Source: Moniliella sp. 'wahieum' (Eukaryota > Basidiomycota > Moniliellomycetes > Moniliellales > Moniliellaceae). From it: a DNA stretch of 64,000 nucleotides. The position numbers and the translations under genes are program-made. The stretch's first letter is position 1. Every line of letters starts with the position of its first letter. Positions 13,601 through 25,900 of this stretch are shown here, piece by piece. The notes under the pieces were generated by a model. That model was not told the origin of the DNA. It made no database searches and saw only the letters and a list, made by a program, of their open reading frames with translations. The stretch spans positions 1 to 64,000 of the forward strand of contig RSEE01000117.1 in NCBI GenBank assembly GCA_003971905.1. The letters are read 5' to 3'.

Positions 13601-15070
13601 ACGTCAACGTTCAGATCGATCGTAGAGACGCTGTGGCTTGTCGTTGTTGCTTGCGTCCAGTATAGTTGTGGCAGGCGAGGAGCTGATCGCTTGTCGTGAC
13701 CGAAAGCCTTTCGCCGTCTAAAACTGTTGGTCACGCTCACTAGCCCCCACAAAGACCAGGTCCGGTAGAGGGTCCACGAATGCAAAGCGTTGGAACAATA
13801 ACGTTGTTCGGTGAAATGCGCCCTCTCAGCATCCATAAGGCGAGTATCAATAGCAACACCCTTAATATGAGCCAACTAGACTGCTTTACAAGTTCCAATA
13901 CGCGTCTGTCCACAGTCCCGACTGTATCCGTATGATGTCTGGTCAAAAAGACCACAGACACAACAAGAGTGGCCGGGGCTACGCGACGCCAGATAGGTAC
14001 TACATCAAAGCTGCACCCACCATCAGGAATCCAGTAGCCAAGGGAGTCCAGCAACTTTCCGCGAACTGTGCTGAAGTCAGTCCCGCAGGGGTGGTGAGCA
14101 AAGTGCAAGACTTGCTCCACTACCGCGGTGGCATATCGCCGATAAAGTGAGCAAACCCTGAGTGACAGACAACCGTGCGCCAGCCCAAACTTGGTTCAGG
14201 GTTCGCACGGCCGTATGGAGCGGTGACTCAAGGGTGGCTAATAGAAAGTTGAACGCCCTCACCACCGGGAGGGGCACCCGACTCGTTACTCATGTTCCTG
14301 CGAATCTCGCGGGCCCATTGGGACCAACAGACGAGAAGCAGGAAGGCGAGCATAGCACACCAGGCCCTGTCTTCTGACGACGGGTCGCGGGTTCAGGGTG
14401 AAAACCGGGTCGCGTCCCTCATGTGTCGGCAGGGTGGCGTGGAGCGCGGCCTGAACGGGGAGCGCGGCCCGGAAGAGAATCCTGGCTTGGGTGGACGGGG
14501 CGCCAATGTGGGCGGGTGGCGCGGGGGATACCGTATTCCCGGAAGTCGGAGCTGAATCAGACCATGTTCCATCTGGGTGAGGCGCTCGTGGAACGCGTTC
14601 CGCATCTCGGTCTCTGATAGGTAGGGACGGTCTCCGCCTAGGAAGCTCGCAACCCCATCACAGTCACACCAGCCATTTTCCATTCGGATTCTCTTTATTC
14701 TACTATCCGTTGAGGTTGTGTGGATGCGTACACACATCTCGGCATACAATAATCAGGAAACAATCCCCTGCCCCACACAGTGAAACAAGCCAGCCCAGTC
14801 TTGACGTAGTACCTAAGGTAAGGAAGACGAAAAGGGGGGGCGTAATGATGGGATCAGCCGGGCTCTCGTTATTCTCCAGCCCTCTCGCCCCGGGGAGGGA
14901 TACCCTGACTCGGCCTATCAACGTCTCCTTTTTACTGTAGGCTAAAGCTTAGACCATGTCGATAAACGCAGTTGTAGGGAAGATGGATGAGATCCCTCGG
15001 TTCAATCTTCTCGCAGCAATTCTTACCAGCCCGGACACTCCATCTGCTCCCTGTTGGTGCCCTCTGCTAA

Positions 15071-15083
15071 TATATATAAAAGG
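15071..15083 (+). promoter_or_regulatory. Possible TATA box
   Basis: A TATATATAAAAGG sequence is followed by a pyrimidine-rich stretch, as in many fungal core promoters or LTR promoters. A 54-codon frame (15162-15326) starts about 80 bp downstream but resembles nothing known. Further TATATATA words occur near 15233 and 15465, so the site could also be part of an old LTR. Confidence 0.3.
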
Positions 15084-17396
15084 CTTCTCATAGCCTCCTG
15101 TACCTCATCTCCTCTCAGAACCACCTCCACATCATCTTTCTCTCGCTTCCCTTATTGGCATATGCTTCCACTCGCATGTCGCGGTTCAAAACACGTTATC
15201 AACATTGAACACCAGTACCTATTCTGGCCTCTATATATACCTCAACTTGAGACAAGCACTGTACCTTCGGCAGATGCACTAGGGGACGACATTCACGAAT
15301 TCATCCAGCCAATCAAACTCGACTGAGGGATACAAACAAATCACACCTGTGTATTAGTATTTCGCATTTCCACTAATGTGGACATGGGCTGCATACGCTA
15401 CTAATACGGCCATCATATCGAGCTTGACGAGCAGGCACACGAATCTGGCTATCCAATGTTGTATATATACCAAGTGAGCACAACGGTTACAGCATAATAA
15501 TGCAGGTCGTAGGTGCAGAAGAGACATCCTTCTCGAAGACGACTCGGGCACTTTCCGTGTGCTTGTTAAACGGTCTTGAAGGGCACCAGAAAACTTACTG
15601 GCATTGTTGACTCTGGAGTAAAGCAATACTTGTACCCCCCCTCTCCCCCCGCTTCCTGGTGCACTTCTTGCCATTCCTAGGGCCCCTGCCGCTCATGGTA
15701 GGGCTGGATGTGCTCTGGGCGAGAGGGAAACTGGTCGTAATAATACCACTTGGTTTTCCTTCTTTCTACGAATGGTCTTTTCTCCAGTCCCTCTCCTCTC
15801 CTGCAGCACTGCTCAGTGCCAACATGGGGTAACCTACTTTGTTGTAGCCCGCTAGAGCAGGTGGGGTTCCTTCCATTAGTAGTGTGATATATAGCAAGTC
15901 CAATCTATTTTTTCTCCTGGGCTTACGTCCAAAGGAGGCGGCTAAGATGACCCGGGGAATGAGAATAAGCAGGGGAGTGCAGCCTTTACCACAAGCCCCA
16001 TATGGACCTTGGCCACATAGTCAAATGGTTGCATCAGCCCTTATATTCTGTTGTCGGGTCCAGCTATTAGGGACATGATATGGACGCAAAAAGGTCCTGG
16101 GAATATGGCCAACCTTGGGAATGCAGCTTCCGGTGGGTTTCAATGTATCGTTCTAGGAATTGTGCTGCTCTCGAGTATGGGTCGCAATCTCGCGCTTGCA
16201 CACGATTGAGGTGGAGCAGAAAAAGAGATGCCTTGTTTTTCCGACATTAACTTAAAGAGCCATGATCGTTGGCAATATACTAGGTCTAGTGAGTGTGCCT
16301 GTTCGCAGCCGAGCCCGTTGCTACTCTCTTCATCCATGCTTCTTCGGCAGGGATGACATCGTCGAGAGGCGAGATCAAAAGCTAGGACCAAAAAAGAGAC
16401 TGTCACCAGGCGTGTGCATATGAGAGGTGTACCTGCTGTGATCAGACTCTTGCCATGGCCACCGGGCTGCTCAGTGGGAAGGCATGACTATAATCTCTCT
16501 TCTGCCTTTTCCCTTGTGCGGTGTGGAGTGTGTGGGGTGGACGTGTGGCGCGGTAAGCGTCGCATTGAACGTTGATGAGGGGGCGTCGACGCCGTGGGAT
16601 GCGAAACAGTGAGGCAGGCATAGAGGCCAGCCCATACTGACCTGTCGGTGCCCGAGGCGTCAGCTTGGTGCTGAATGGCCCGACCATTTCTCTTCCAATG
16701 GGGCAAATGCGGGGAGACCAAGGAAACATCAAAGCTATAAAAGTTTTTGATCAGTCAGCTCTGGCCCAATTTCACACGCCCAAGTTACTCTCTCTTCCCA
16801 GATCTCTCAGATCTCAACCTGATCTCAGCCCTCATCATCATCCCCTGATGCTTATTATCAGCTCTCATCCTCAGCTCCCATCCTCAATAGGGCGGACCAG
16901 CGTACGGAAGTTCAAGCTACCACGCTTCAAACAGCTCCGAGGCACAAACAGGTCCAGGTTAGGGGACTGTCCGGCTATCCTATCGCTGTTCTATGGCCGC
17001 GCCTCAGTGTTGAGCCTCAGCGTTGAGCAGTCTACCGACCTTGGAGAATAATGTATCTCTCCAGGTGGGTAGCTCTCTTCCTGTGCCCAAGGGCTTCACG
17101 CACCAACGCCTCAACACACATCCAAACGCAACAGCATGGGGGCACATGAATTAACGCAGCCAAGAAACCCCGAGGTAAATGTAGATGCGGAGCATGGGCA
17201 GTCGGGCTCGCCACGAGTGATTGATTGGCGCTCGACCAAAGCCTTGTGGTACACCAGTCCGGGGAAGAGTGGGAACTGGGACGCAGCGGAAGGACCGGAA
17301 GGGCTGGAAGGAGGGTGAGGTTGTAGTTGTTCCGGCCCATGTGGCGATCCAAGGCTGGATGCAACAAAACAAGGGAGCACACAGCTCGTCCGGGGC

Positions 17397-18562
17397 TTAC
17401 TCGCGTTTGAACGCAATCTTCTTGGCTTGGGCGCGGTCCATGCCCTTGTCCATGAGCTTGCGCATCTCCTTCTGGTTCTCCCGGGCTTGGTGGTACGTTC
17501 CTTCGGTGTCCATCACGTAGTCCCACCACCGGAAGGAGGAAGCGTAGCAGCCAATGAACGCTTGGTGGTGGTGGTCGTGGTGGTCCGCCCCCGCCCAGAA
17601 GGGCAGGATGTGGCGAAGACTAAAGGGGAAGTCATAGCCGCTGTGCGAGTCGATGGCTTGGAACAGGCGGCAAACGATCCAGAGGTAGACTGTGACAAGG
17701 TGCACGTTGCCCGCCACTACAGCGAGGAGTAGGGGTCCTCCAATGGTACCCGTGCCCAAGATCAGCGTCTCGGCGGGGTGCGCGTACTCGGCAGCCAAAC
17801 CAAAGGGAGCTGGGAAAAAGTTAGCATGAGAAGCAAAGCAAGCAGAAAGGAAAGGAAAGGAAGGAAGGAAAGGAAAGGAAGGAAGGAAAGGAAAGGAAAG
17901 GAAAGGAAAGGGAAAAGGAAAGGAAAGGAAAGGAAAGGAAAGAAAGGAAAGGAAAGGAAGGAAAGGAAAGGAAAGGAAAGGAAAGGAAAGGAAGAAAAAA
18001 AGTGGGAGGATGACGTACCAGCGTACTCGTGATGCTTCTTGTGAATGTGGCGGGTAAAAGGGTCCCCAGTGGAAAAGACGGTGGGCCCAGTAATGCACGT
18101 GTCCTCGACGACAAAGAAGAGAGCGATCTGCCAGGCAATGGTCCAGATGGAGGGGAACGGGACTTGGTACGTGGCCAGGCCAAGATACTGGCACATGGGA
18201 TGGAACCCCCAAATCTGGGGCAGCTCAACAGTAAAGTGACTGATCAAGACGTATTTGGTGCACTCCCACTGGTCCTTCCACGACGGCACCTTCTCGTCCT
18301 GGATCTTGTACTTGCGCAAGGCCGGGATGTGGTCGATGACGACCCAGGGAGCTGCACGGCCAAAGTACAGGAGCTCGTGGGAACAAAGCTCATAATGCCG
18401 GTAGCGATGATGGGATTGTCCCACCAAGACGTACCAGTTCATCCACCCTTTCTCGAGGAAGTTGAGGCTGGCATAGTCGACGCCCTGGTACAGCTCGGCG
18501 CCGTGGACGTCGACGTGGGGGTTGAGGATGCCCTCGAGGAGCGTGGTGGCGTTGAGCGACAT
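17397..18562 (-). CDS. ERG25: C-4 methylsterol oxidase (ERG25)
   Basis: This ER-membrane fatty-acid-hydroxylase-superfamily enzyme oxidises the 4-methyl groups of sterols in ergosterol synthesis. The diagnostic histidine clusters are present: HRLFH (HX3H), HKKHH (HX2HH) and HDHHH. Family segments [19 protein letters not shown] and [14 protein letters not shown] are also clear. Two exons (18562-18019 and 17809-17397) are joined in phase 1 to give ...[15 protein letters not shown]. The intron at 17810-18018 has a GTACGT donor, a GCTAAC branch and a CCCAG acceptor, and is filled by a GGAAA repeat. A base appears missing just after VVEDT, and an extra base occurs about 40 nt later before RHIHKKHH, so the [10 protein letters not shown] segment is read in a shifted frame. 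The C-terminus AFKRE is lysine/arginine-rich, compatible with ER retrieval. Confidence 0.93.
17838..17995 (-). repeat. GGAAA pentanucleotide repeat in the ERG25 intron
   Basis: About 25 copies of GGAAA/GGAAAG (TTTCC on the coding strand) make up most of the intron. On the coding strand it reads as an unusually long pyrimidine tract before the acceptor. Confidence 0.95.
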
Positions 18563-19785
18563 GGCGGCAGCGACGGACCAGCTGGCGGGACAAACAGGCG
18601 GGTGGTGGGGGCTTTATACGAGGTGATGCGATATGCGCCCGCGTGCGTCGCTTCCGGGGTTAAAAAGAGGCGAGGCCGTGTGGCAGCTGGAGGCGCCCAA
18701 GCCCCAGCCGGCGGCAGGCGAAGAACGGGGGGGATTATCGATGAGCGCTGAGGTGACCGGTGATGGTGCTGGGCATTTGACCTTGGGCAGCGCCCGCCGG
18801 CCCGATCTGATGCCAGGCAGCCGCACGGGGCCAGTGTGGGGCGCGGCCAACCAAATGACCTGAGCAGGCCCCTCTGCCCCCGTGCCCCAGCGCACGCGCG
18901 CGCCAGAGCGCCGCCTGTGTCTTGGGTTATTAGTTACTTAACCTTGTTCGCGCCTCTGCGGCCTGCTGCCTTGGCCCACCCGACACTGGCCCCCGGCGGA
19001 GCGTCCCACGCCGGTTCCACGCGGCACGTGATGCATTGATGTGCGTAAGCGCGTAAGGCCTAAGGCCTACGGCGCCGGGCGGCACAAATGAATAAGGAGC
19101 CCGGGATGATTGGTTTGATCTAGCCGCATGAAAACGTTCAACCCAAGCCCCGCGCTGGTCGCTCCCAGCACCAACCAGATCCCATCGATCTTTGATTGTG
19201 TCACTTGCTTGCGGGCCGCGCCTTGGTTGCCATACGGCAACCAGGTCGCCGTTAAGGAGGGGAGCGACGGCAGAGCCACTCTGCCACCCTGCTCGGGGAT
19301 TGAAAAGATATACTGATACCTCGTGTCCGGTGGCTGCTGCAGTGATCCTGGCATCGCACCAGCGGCCAGCGCAACACACTACGCAACCGTCCATATGGCG
19401 CATGCCCACCGTACCGATCGTATCAGCGCCCCAATGCAGTTACCAGGATGCCAGCCGAAACCAGTTCCCGTCTGCATCCGAAAACTCGATGTGCCCACAA
19501 CTCAAAATGCAGGGGCCGGCATCAAGTACCAACGTTCGCCGTTCAACGTATCAACCCCCCTCCCACAACAAAGTAACTACGACTTTAGATACCCCACCCG
19601 CTTGTCACAAAACGTAGAGAGAAAGGCCGACGGCCCCAGATGATGCGATTTTGGGGTGGGACAAGCTGCCTATCGCGGTCAGGGCGTAGCAGAACCCTAA
19701 CAGAGGAGCGCAACCACATGCGCGGGGACAAGAGAAGCACGCAGGACGGCCAAGCACCCAGAACGCCGAGGGAAGCGGAAGCATC
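18563..19785. other. Intergenic region ERG25-RPL23
   Basis: No gene is recognised. It contains the ERG25 upstream region and an AGGCCT-type heptad pair at 19053-19072. Confidence 0.5.
19053..19072. repeat. Heptad palindrome pair, AGGCCT type
   Basis: AAGGCCT is repeated twice at period 7 (palindrome AGGCCT, spacer A). A comparable AGGCCT-T array lies at 13123-13137. Confidence 0.7.
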
Positions 19786-20287
19786 TTAAACCACCGTGCC
19801 AGCGTTGGAAGCAATACGGGGCCAAAGGTCCGCGCACTCCTTGGCCACGGGGCCCGTGATGGCCGACCCCTTCATTTCACCCTTGGGGTTAACAATCACA
19901 CCAGCGTTGTCCTCAAAGTAGAGGAACACGCCGTCCTTCCTCCGCCACGTCTTGCGCTGGCGAATGACAATGGCCGGCATGACTGTCGCGAGAGCAAATA
20001 AGATAGGTCAGTACGAACTCTTCTTTCTTTTTTCCTCTGAGTTCCAAAAGGGTAAAGTGGGAACAACCAACGCACCCTTCTTGCGCAGTTCCGGCTTGCC
20101 CTTCTTGACCGAAGCGACAAACATGTCACCGGCCGAAGCGGCGGGCAGACGGTTGAGGCGTGCGCCCGTACCGTGCACAGCAATGACAAAGAGGTTCTTG
20201 GCCCCGTGTTGTCGGCGCAGTTCATCACGGCGCCGACGGGCAGACCGGGGTCATGCGGTACTTGGTTCCCTGCGCTCCCTTGGGCAT
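19786..20287 (-). CDS. RPL23: 60S ribosomal protein uL14 (RPL23)
   Basis: The protein is almost entirely recognisable: [37 protein letters not shown], then [45 protein letters not shown] and WPRIASNAG at the end. It is a core protein of the large ribosomal subunit beneath the factor-binding site. Exon 1 (20287-20076) and exon 2 (19982-19786) are joined in phase 1 across a 93-nt intron (GTGCG donor, GACAG acceptor). The ATG at 20287 gives [14 protein letters not shown]. Two single G bases are missing in exon 1, near 20244 (before LPVGAV) and 20206 (within TGAKN). Restoring them gives the normal family sequence. A gene this essential is unlikely to be broken twice, so sequencing error is the likely cause. 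Confidence 0.95.
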
Positions 20288-21316
20288 GATTACGAGTCTG
20301 GACACAATGGAAAAGCGGTCAGCTGGCTGTCCAGCACATGTGTCGTCGATGCGACAACAAAATGAGAGGAAAGGGGGCTAGCGTCGCTGCGCTGGCGCGG
20401 ACGCAAGGCCACCCTACAGGGGACGATCGGCTTACCTTGCTGGTTGGCGAGCGAAAGGGGACGGCCACTGCAACCCACGAAGCTGGGATGGGGGGGGAGG
20501 GCGCTGGCGACAACCCTATCTGCACCCTCCTTGTTCTCCTCGGCAACGGGAGGGACCTAGGGCTGGTCGACTGGGCGCAGCGCCCAGGCAGCTTACGCCT
20601 TGCTGCGGTAGCTTCCTCCCGTGCAACCCTAGGTCGATCAAACGGAACCCAGTACTCACGACGTACTCACGGGTCACCGGAACGATCACCCTGCTTTGTG
20701 AAACTTTCCTCCCAGTCGATACTGCAAGCGGAATGCTTTGGCACCGGTGAACTGCCGTTCCGTCCATCGGTCAGAGTTACGACGGAATGGAACCAGGGGG
20801 CGAGATCGGTGCAACGTGTCCCCGCCCGCGGCGACATGAGGCATGTGAATGTGACATGCATGTGATGTATGGCGTGTGATGTGGGACGCATGATGCATGA
20901 CGCATGATGGCTGTGTCACTGGGCCCGTGCGGGGTGCTTGGAAAGGGGAAGAGGGAAGCAGGAGGGGCCACGGGGGGAGTGTGCGTGTTGCGCCCGAGCG
21001 ACGGCGGGGCACCAGCGCACTCTGGTCCTGGCGCCCAGCAGCGCCCAGCAGCGCCCAGCGCCCACGTCCGACCAAGGGAGCGTGTGGTGGCGCGTGGTGG
21101 CGCCCTCGGGGCCTCAGCCCCAGGGTGGGCCTCAAAGGCCTCAAACTCAATCGTAGCTTACCGGTTAGTTAGCTAGCTTACCCGCCCGCCGCTCCCCTCC
21201 GGATTAGCCCCGTGGCTCCTGGTTTTGCTGCTGCTCTTCCATCTCTTTTTCTCCTCTCTCCTCCCCGCCCTCACCGTCAGCCCCCCAGCCTCTCACCCCC
21301 CAGCTTCCAGGACAAA
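20288..21316. other. Divergent intergenic region RPL23-BAR gene
   Basis: No gene is recognised. The region holds the shared upstream DNA of RPL23 (-) and the BAR-domain gene (+), and an ATGCAT-type heptad array at 20887-20910. A 5'-UTR intron for RPL23 cannot be excluded. Confidence 0.45.
20887..20910. repeat. Heptad array, ATGCAT type
   Basis: Three units of GCATGAT/GCATGAC at period 7 contain the palindrome ATGCAT in the first junction. Confidence 0.75.
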
Positions 21317-22452
21317 ATGGACTCGTGGAAGACATTCACCAGCAGCCTGTCCGACGCGGCCGCGAGTGCAGCGGCGAGTGCAGCGCCCGTGGGCACGCGG
21401 CTGAGCAAACAATTTGGGCACTTATCGCAGCAAGCGGGGAGCGGTTGGGTGCGGTGGACCCGTCGGACCTAACGGAACTTCCGAGCGAGTACCGGGCTCT
21501 GGAAGCGCGCGTCGATGGACTACGATCGGCCCATGCGACCTTGGTACGCGTGCTCAAAGTGTACCAGACGGAAGGGTACGATTGTCCCGTTAGCATCCAA
21601 GACTCGGTGAGCGATGCGTCGCGCTCGGTGGTGCAGACTGTTGGCGTTGGACTGCCCAAGCGCGCGGGGTAGCTGCGCCCACGCCTTCCTCTGACCCGGC
21701 TGTCCGACGTACGTTGGCCCATACGCTTTCGCGCGCCATGGCCAGTGCGGCGGTGGAGGTGGAGCCCAAGTCCCAGTCGACGGGTGCGAGTGGGGTGCCA
21801 AGTGATCCAAGTGACCAGGGGGAAACGGGATCGGCGTTGGCGGCAGCGTTGCGTTCGGTGAGCGTGGCGAGCAACAGCGTGGGTCAAGCACGGTTGCACC
21901 AAGATGGGGAGATTCAGGAGAAAGTCAGTGCGCCGTGGGTGGCGTTTGGCAAGCAGATTCAGTTGGCTGTCCAGGCACGTGGGGAGGTGCAGGAGGCACG
22001 GTTGACGTTGGATGCGGTCAAGCAGGCGCTGAAGAGTGTCGAAGTGCAAGCGGGACAGAGAGGCGGAGGGGGACAAGGTGCAGCATGCGCGAGCGGAGGT
22101 GGAACGCGCGGAGGATGTGTTGGTCGCTGCGACCGAGCAAGCGATTGGACTGATGAAGAATGTGTTGGAAAACCCCGAGCCGATCCGGATGCTGGCGTTG
22201 TTGGTTAAGACGTACGTTTGGTTCCTGGTTTGGCTGGTTTGCTACGGAGCAAAGCGCGATGGAGGGCAGGTACTGATATGATCTTTCTCTTTCTTCTCTT
22301 TCTTCTCTTCTCTCCTCTTCTCTTCTCTTCTCTTCGACTGCAGCCAAGCCGAGTACCACCGCACCGCAGCCGAGGCGCTCGACACGGCGTTCACCCAAGT
22401 TTCGGCGGATGCGCGGGGGGTGGAGGAGACGTTCCGTGCGAGTCGGGTGTGA
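21317..22452 (+). CDS. BAR-domain protein (Gvp36-like)
   Basis: The frame starts with MDSWKTFTSSLSDAAA and continues with LGAVDPSDLTELPSEYRALEARVDGLR, which matches the fungal Gvp36-type BAR family. These membrane-curving coiled-coil dimers act at Golgi and endosomal membranes. Later segments (WVAFGKQIQLAVQARGEVQEARLTLDAVKQAL; AEDVLVAATEQAIGLMKNVLENPEPIRMLALLVKT; QAEYHRTAAEALD) complete the helical domain. An intron at 22212-22343 (GTACGT donor, pyrimidine-rich tract, TGCAG acceptor) splits the Thr codon before QAEYH. Three single-base losses are needed: near 21440 and 21670 in runs of GGGG, and near 22040. The stop at 22450-22452 overlaps the beginning of an AAGCTT-type heptad array. I infer function from the family only. 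Confidence 0.85.
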
Positions 22453-22533
22453 AGCTTGAAGCTTGAAGTTGATAGCAGGATGCATGAAACGTGAAACGTG
22501 AAGCTCTTGAAGCTTGAAGCTTGAAGCTTGAAG
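22451..22533. repeat. Two AAGCTT-type heptad arrays at the end of the BAR gene
   Basis: GAAGCTT units run at 22451-22470, directly at the stop codon, and again at 22506-22533 (four units). They lie in the presumed 3' UTR. Confidence 0.9.
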
Positions 22534-22772
22534 ATTCAAGGTAAGAGGGCTTGGTCGACTCGACAGAGACCGTATCAGTTGCCTCGCCAGAGGAGTGGGG
22601 AGGAGGGAGGAGGAATCTGTGTCATCTGTGTAGAGAGGAGGAGCGCAAGATGGACTATAGCTTTGTGTTGTGTCATGTCTACCCACATCGACCGCATCCT
22701 TCCACGCGCCCGTACCGGTTACCGACTCTTTCCCTACATATCCAATTCAATTCAACCCTTGGCACAAGGGAA

Positions 22773-22863
22773 TGGACAGGTGCGATCTCCCTAGCCAAGG
22801 GGACTGGACAGGTGCAATCTCGCTAGCCAATGTGACTGGACAGGTGCGATCTCCCTAGCCAAG
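22773..22863. repeat. Three tandem copies of a 32-bp unit
   Basis: Units starting TGGACAGGTGC begin at 22773, 22805 and 22837, with a few differences. They are in the short interval between the ends of the BAR gene and the Zn2Cys6 gene. Confidence 0.9.
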
Positions 22864-22905
22864 AAACCCTACCGCGTACCGCCACTCCCGTCGCCCCTTA
22901 TGCTC

Positions 22906-25900
22906 TCAAGTGTGTCGCGGGGGGTTGTGGTGGGAGGACGAACCAGCCGAACCGGGCGTTTGGTGGTAGTGTGTAAACCCACGAGGCTTTCCACGAGGTT
23001 TGGGTGTACGCTTAGCCTCCGACGGAGACAGGGACTGAGACTGAGACTTAGACGGAGACTGAGACTTAGACGGAGACTGAGACTTAGACGGAGACTGAGA
23101 CTGAGAGTGAGAGTAAGACGGATCGTTAAGGCCAGAGCTAGGCAACGACGGAGACGGGGTCCTCCTTGATCCTGATCCCTCGGGCTCGTCACGTTTGTTC
23201 CTGTTTGTGGTGTAGGAGACGTAGGGTACGGAGCAGGAAGGATGTTTGGGTAGAAAGCACATCGCGCTTCGTTTCACCTCCTTGGACTCTGCAACGGAAA
23301 GGTACGTCCATCCTCGTGCTCGGGGGCAAGGTAAGCGCGCGGGGAGGAGCAGAGGGGCCAGGATCAAGATCACGGTCAGGATCAAGGTCAAGGTCAGGAT
23401 CAAGGGCGGTAGGACTAGGCTCCTCCTGCTGCGGACGCTTGTCGGCTCGACTCGGGGTGGATGGGGTCCGAGGAGAGGGTAGCGTGTGCCTGTTCCTGGG
23501 CAAGGGCAAGGGCAGGAGCAGGAGCAGGGGGTGCTGTTTGAGCAACAGATTATTGTAAGTGAGCATGAGCTGGTCGAGTCGGACAGCAAAATGGTCGGTA
23601 TCGTGCGCAGCATCGGCACATTGAGTCAAGGCGGAAATGATACCTCGAACCTCATCGTTTCTTCCACCTCCTACCAGGCGCGCACCGGCATGGAAAAAGC
23701 CCGCGCGCATCAAGCCCGGGTCCACTTGTAGGTACCGTTGGGCGGCCATGGTTTGGGCCACCATCGCGATGCGTCCGGCCAACTCGATGGCAGCACGACG
23801 GATGAGCGCACGCAGTTCGTCCGCCCGTTCGCTCTGCTCGGGCACGGCGGGAGGGTTTAGGCCAGCAGGACCGGACGCTAAACCCGCCGGACCCGGGCGG
23901 GTTGGACCCAGCGTGTCCCCCGCCACGGCGATCCCATGTTCGTTCACTACGCAGCTCAACGCGATCCAGGTAGCGGCATAGACCACTTCGATAAAGCACG
24001 CTTGGAACACGGTGGTCAAATCCCAGGACGAGGGCCAAGCTGGGGGCACGCCTACGGCGGCCAAGTGAGCCGCTTTCCATCCATGTACCGCCGCGACGGC
24101 CGTTTCGAGCGCACTGAGTTGGACACCTTGTTCATTGCGCGAGGGGACCAAATGGTAGTGTAGAGCGTAGCGCGTACCTCGGCCAAATCCAGCACGGCCG
24201 CCACCCAGGCACCCCAGCGTCGAACGGCAGGTAAATCGATAGGTACAGGTGCGGGGGACGGGGCGGAGGCTAAATCGGTCCAGACGACACCCGGGACGGG
24301 TGGGGCAAGTACATTGTAATCTTCTCTTCGAATCGCAGGGGCGGTGCGGAACATCAGGCCGTCGACTGTATCGACCAACAAGCAGTGCCACCAGCACAGA
24401 ACGGCCATTGCGTGTCGTGTGGCGGGTAGGCGATCGACAACATGAGCTTGGTGGAGACCCAAGGTGTGCAAGTGTTCGATCGAGGCGAGGAGAAAGGTAC
24501 GTGTGTATCCATCGACATGAGCCGACACAAGCGCGCGTGACGCCGCCGTTCGTTCAGCGACCAAGCCCTGTCTGTCGCCGGGACTCAGGAGCAACTGATC
24601 GCGGGGTACGTCGATTGTGTCCCAGGAACGAGTGCGCCATTGCGGGGTATAAATGTGCATCAAGAGGCACGCCGCTGCGTGTTCCGGGGTGGCAACGACC
24701 AACGCACGACGAATGTCAAACAGTGCCACCGTCCGAGCATGGAGCCAATGGACAATCCGGCTGGCCCCGGCCCGCCGAAGGCGAAAGAGATCGGCTTGGG
24801 TAGGCGTCAAAGTCTCGCCTCGTTCTTTCAGTCGGGTATGCTCGGCGCGGAGAAACGTGGCGCACTCCTTCCGGTCCGAGTCGAGCAACGGCGCATCGGA
24901 AAAGCGAGCGCCCCAGAGAAGCACGATGGCCATCAACGCGTCCGCCTTGCCCTCGGAACTAGAACGGAAAATGCGTTCGAGCTCGGCCCGACTAAACAGC
25001 GGCCAATGCGGGTGGACGTTGGCAAAGAAACTATCGATCGCAGCATTGGCAATCTCGTGCTTGACCCGCGCCGAGGACAGGAAACTGGCCAAGCCAGGGG
25101 ATAGTTCGGGGAGGTGCAGCAAAAGAGGAACGGCCGCGGCGGCACTGGGCCCAACAGCGGGCCAGTCGTTCGAACCTTGCTGTTCGCCATGGTGGTGTCT
25201 AGGCCGGTCAGGCAGCGGAGACCAATCCTCTGCACCACTATCATGGTCCTGGGGGGCCAAGGGGGAGGGAGGGGTGCTAAAGAGGTAGTCGACCAGCTGA
25301 CTGAATCGGTGCTCGTTGGCCTCCACTTGTACGGGGGCGACAGAGGCCGAGGAGAGGGGAGGAGAGGGAGAATGGACGCGTCTCCTTTGGGCCGGAGGGG
25401 TCGGGGAATGCCTTGAACCTAAGGGCAAAGGCAACGACGAGAGAGGGGAGATGTAGAGGTAGAGGTGGTGGGCAGGGCAGCTGTCTGAGCAGGCGGGGAG
25501 GCTGTGCCCCCCCTTCTACTGACCTCTGCCGGGCTAGCAGGCTCTGGCCCGGGACCACGCGATGCGCTACTGGACCGAGGAAGTTTGGCAGGTTTTCTGA
25601 AAGGACGACGAGACACGTTAGTTTGGGGCATACAACATGAGCCAGGAAAATGGTGTGGTGACAACGGGGTATGGTTCCTACCACAGCCAACGTACATGCA
25701 GGGGATCCGTCGTGCTGAACAAAGTGTACACTTGGCTTTACCGGGGGTACGACAGCAGCGCACCTTGCGCCGCCGACAAGCATCGCACGCCGAGTTTTGT
25801 TTGCGAGCTGTCTGAGTGGGAACAGACGGTTCACGAACGGCGCGGTCGGGGGGCAGTTCGGAACCGAAAAATGGTGGTTCAACAGGAGCAGAAGCGGGAG

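Larger units (their letters stand above)
9253..17396. other. 8-kb region without a recognisable gene
   Basis: No frame here has a domain I recognise. The longest on the minus strand (10361-10858, 13740-14120) lack family motifs. The region contains many period-7 palindromic arrays (see separate entries), ATCGAT-rich stretches at 9538-9573 and 9888-9938, one copy of a dispersed repeat (10671-10860), and a TATA-containing stretch near 15071. It may be promoter and terminator DNA, old mobile-element remains or genes too damaged to read. Confidence 0.5.

Noticed and set aside
13740-14120. 126-codon minus frame as a gene
   Set aside because: It has no recognisable motif, no clear splice or promoter context and lies in gene-poor DNA. 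It was left unannotated for lack of support.
22773-22863. Possible CRISPR-like array
   Set aside because: The three 32-bp units abut without spacers, and the genome is eukaryotic.
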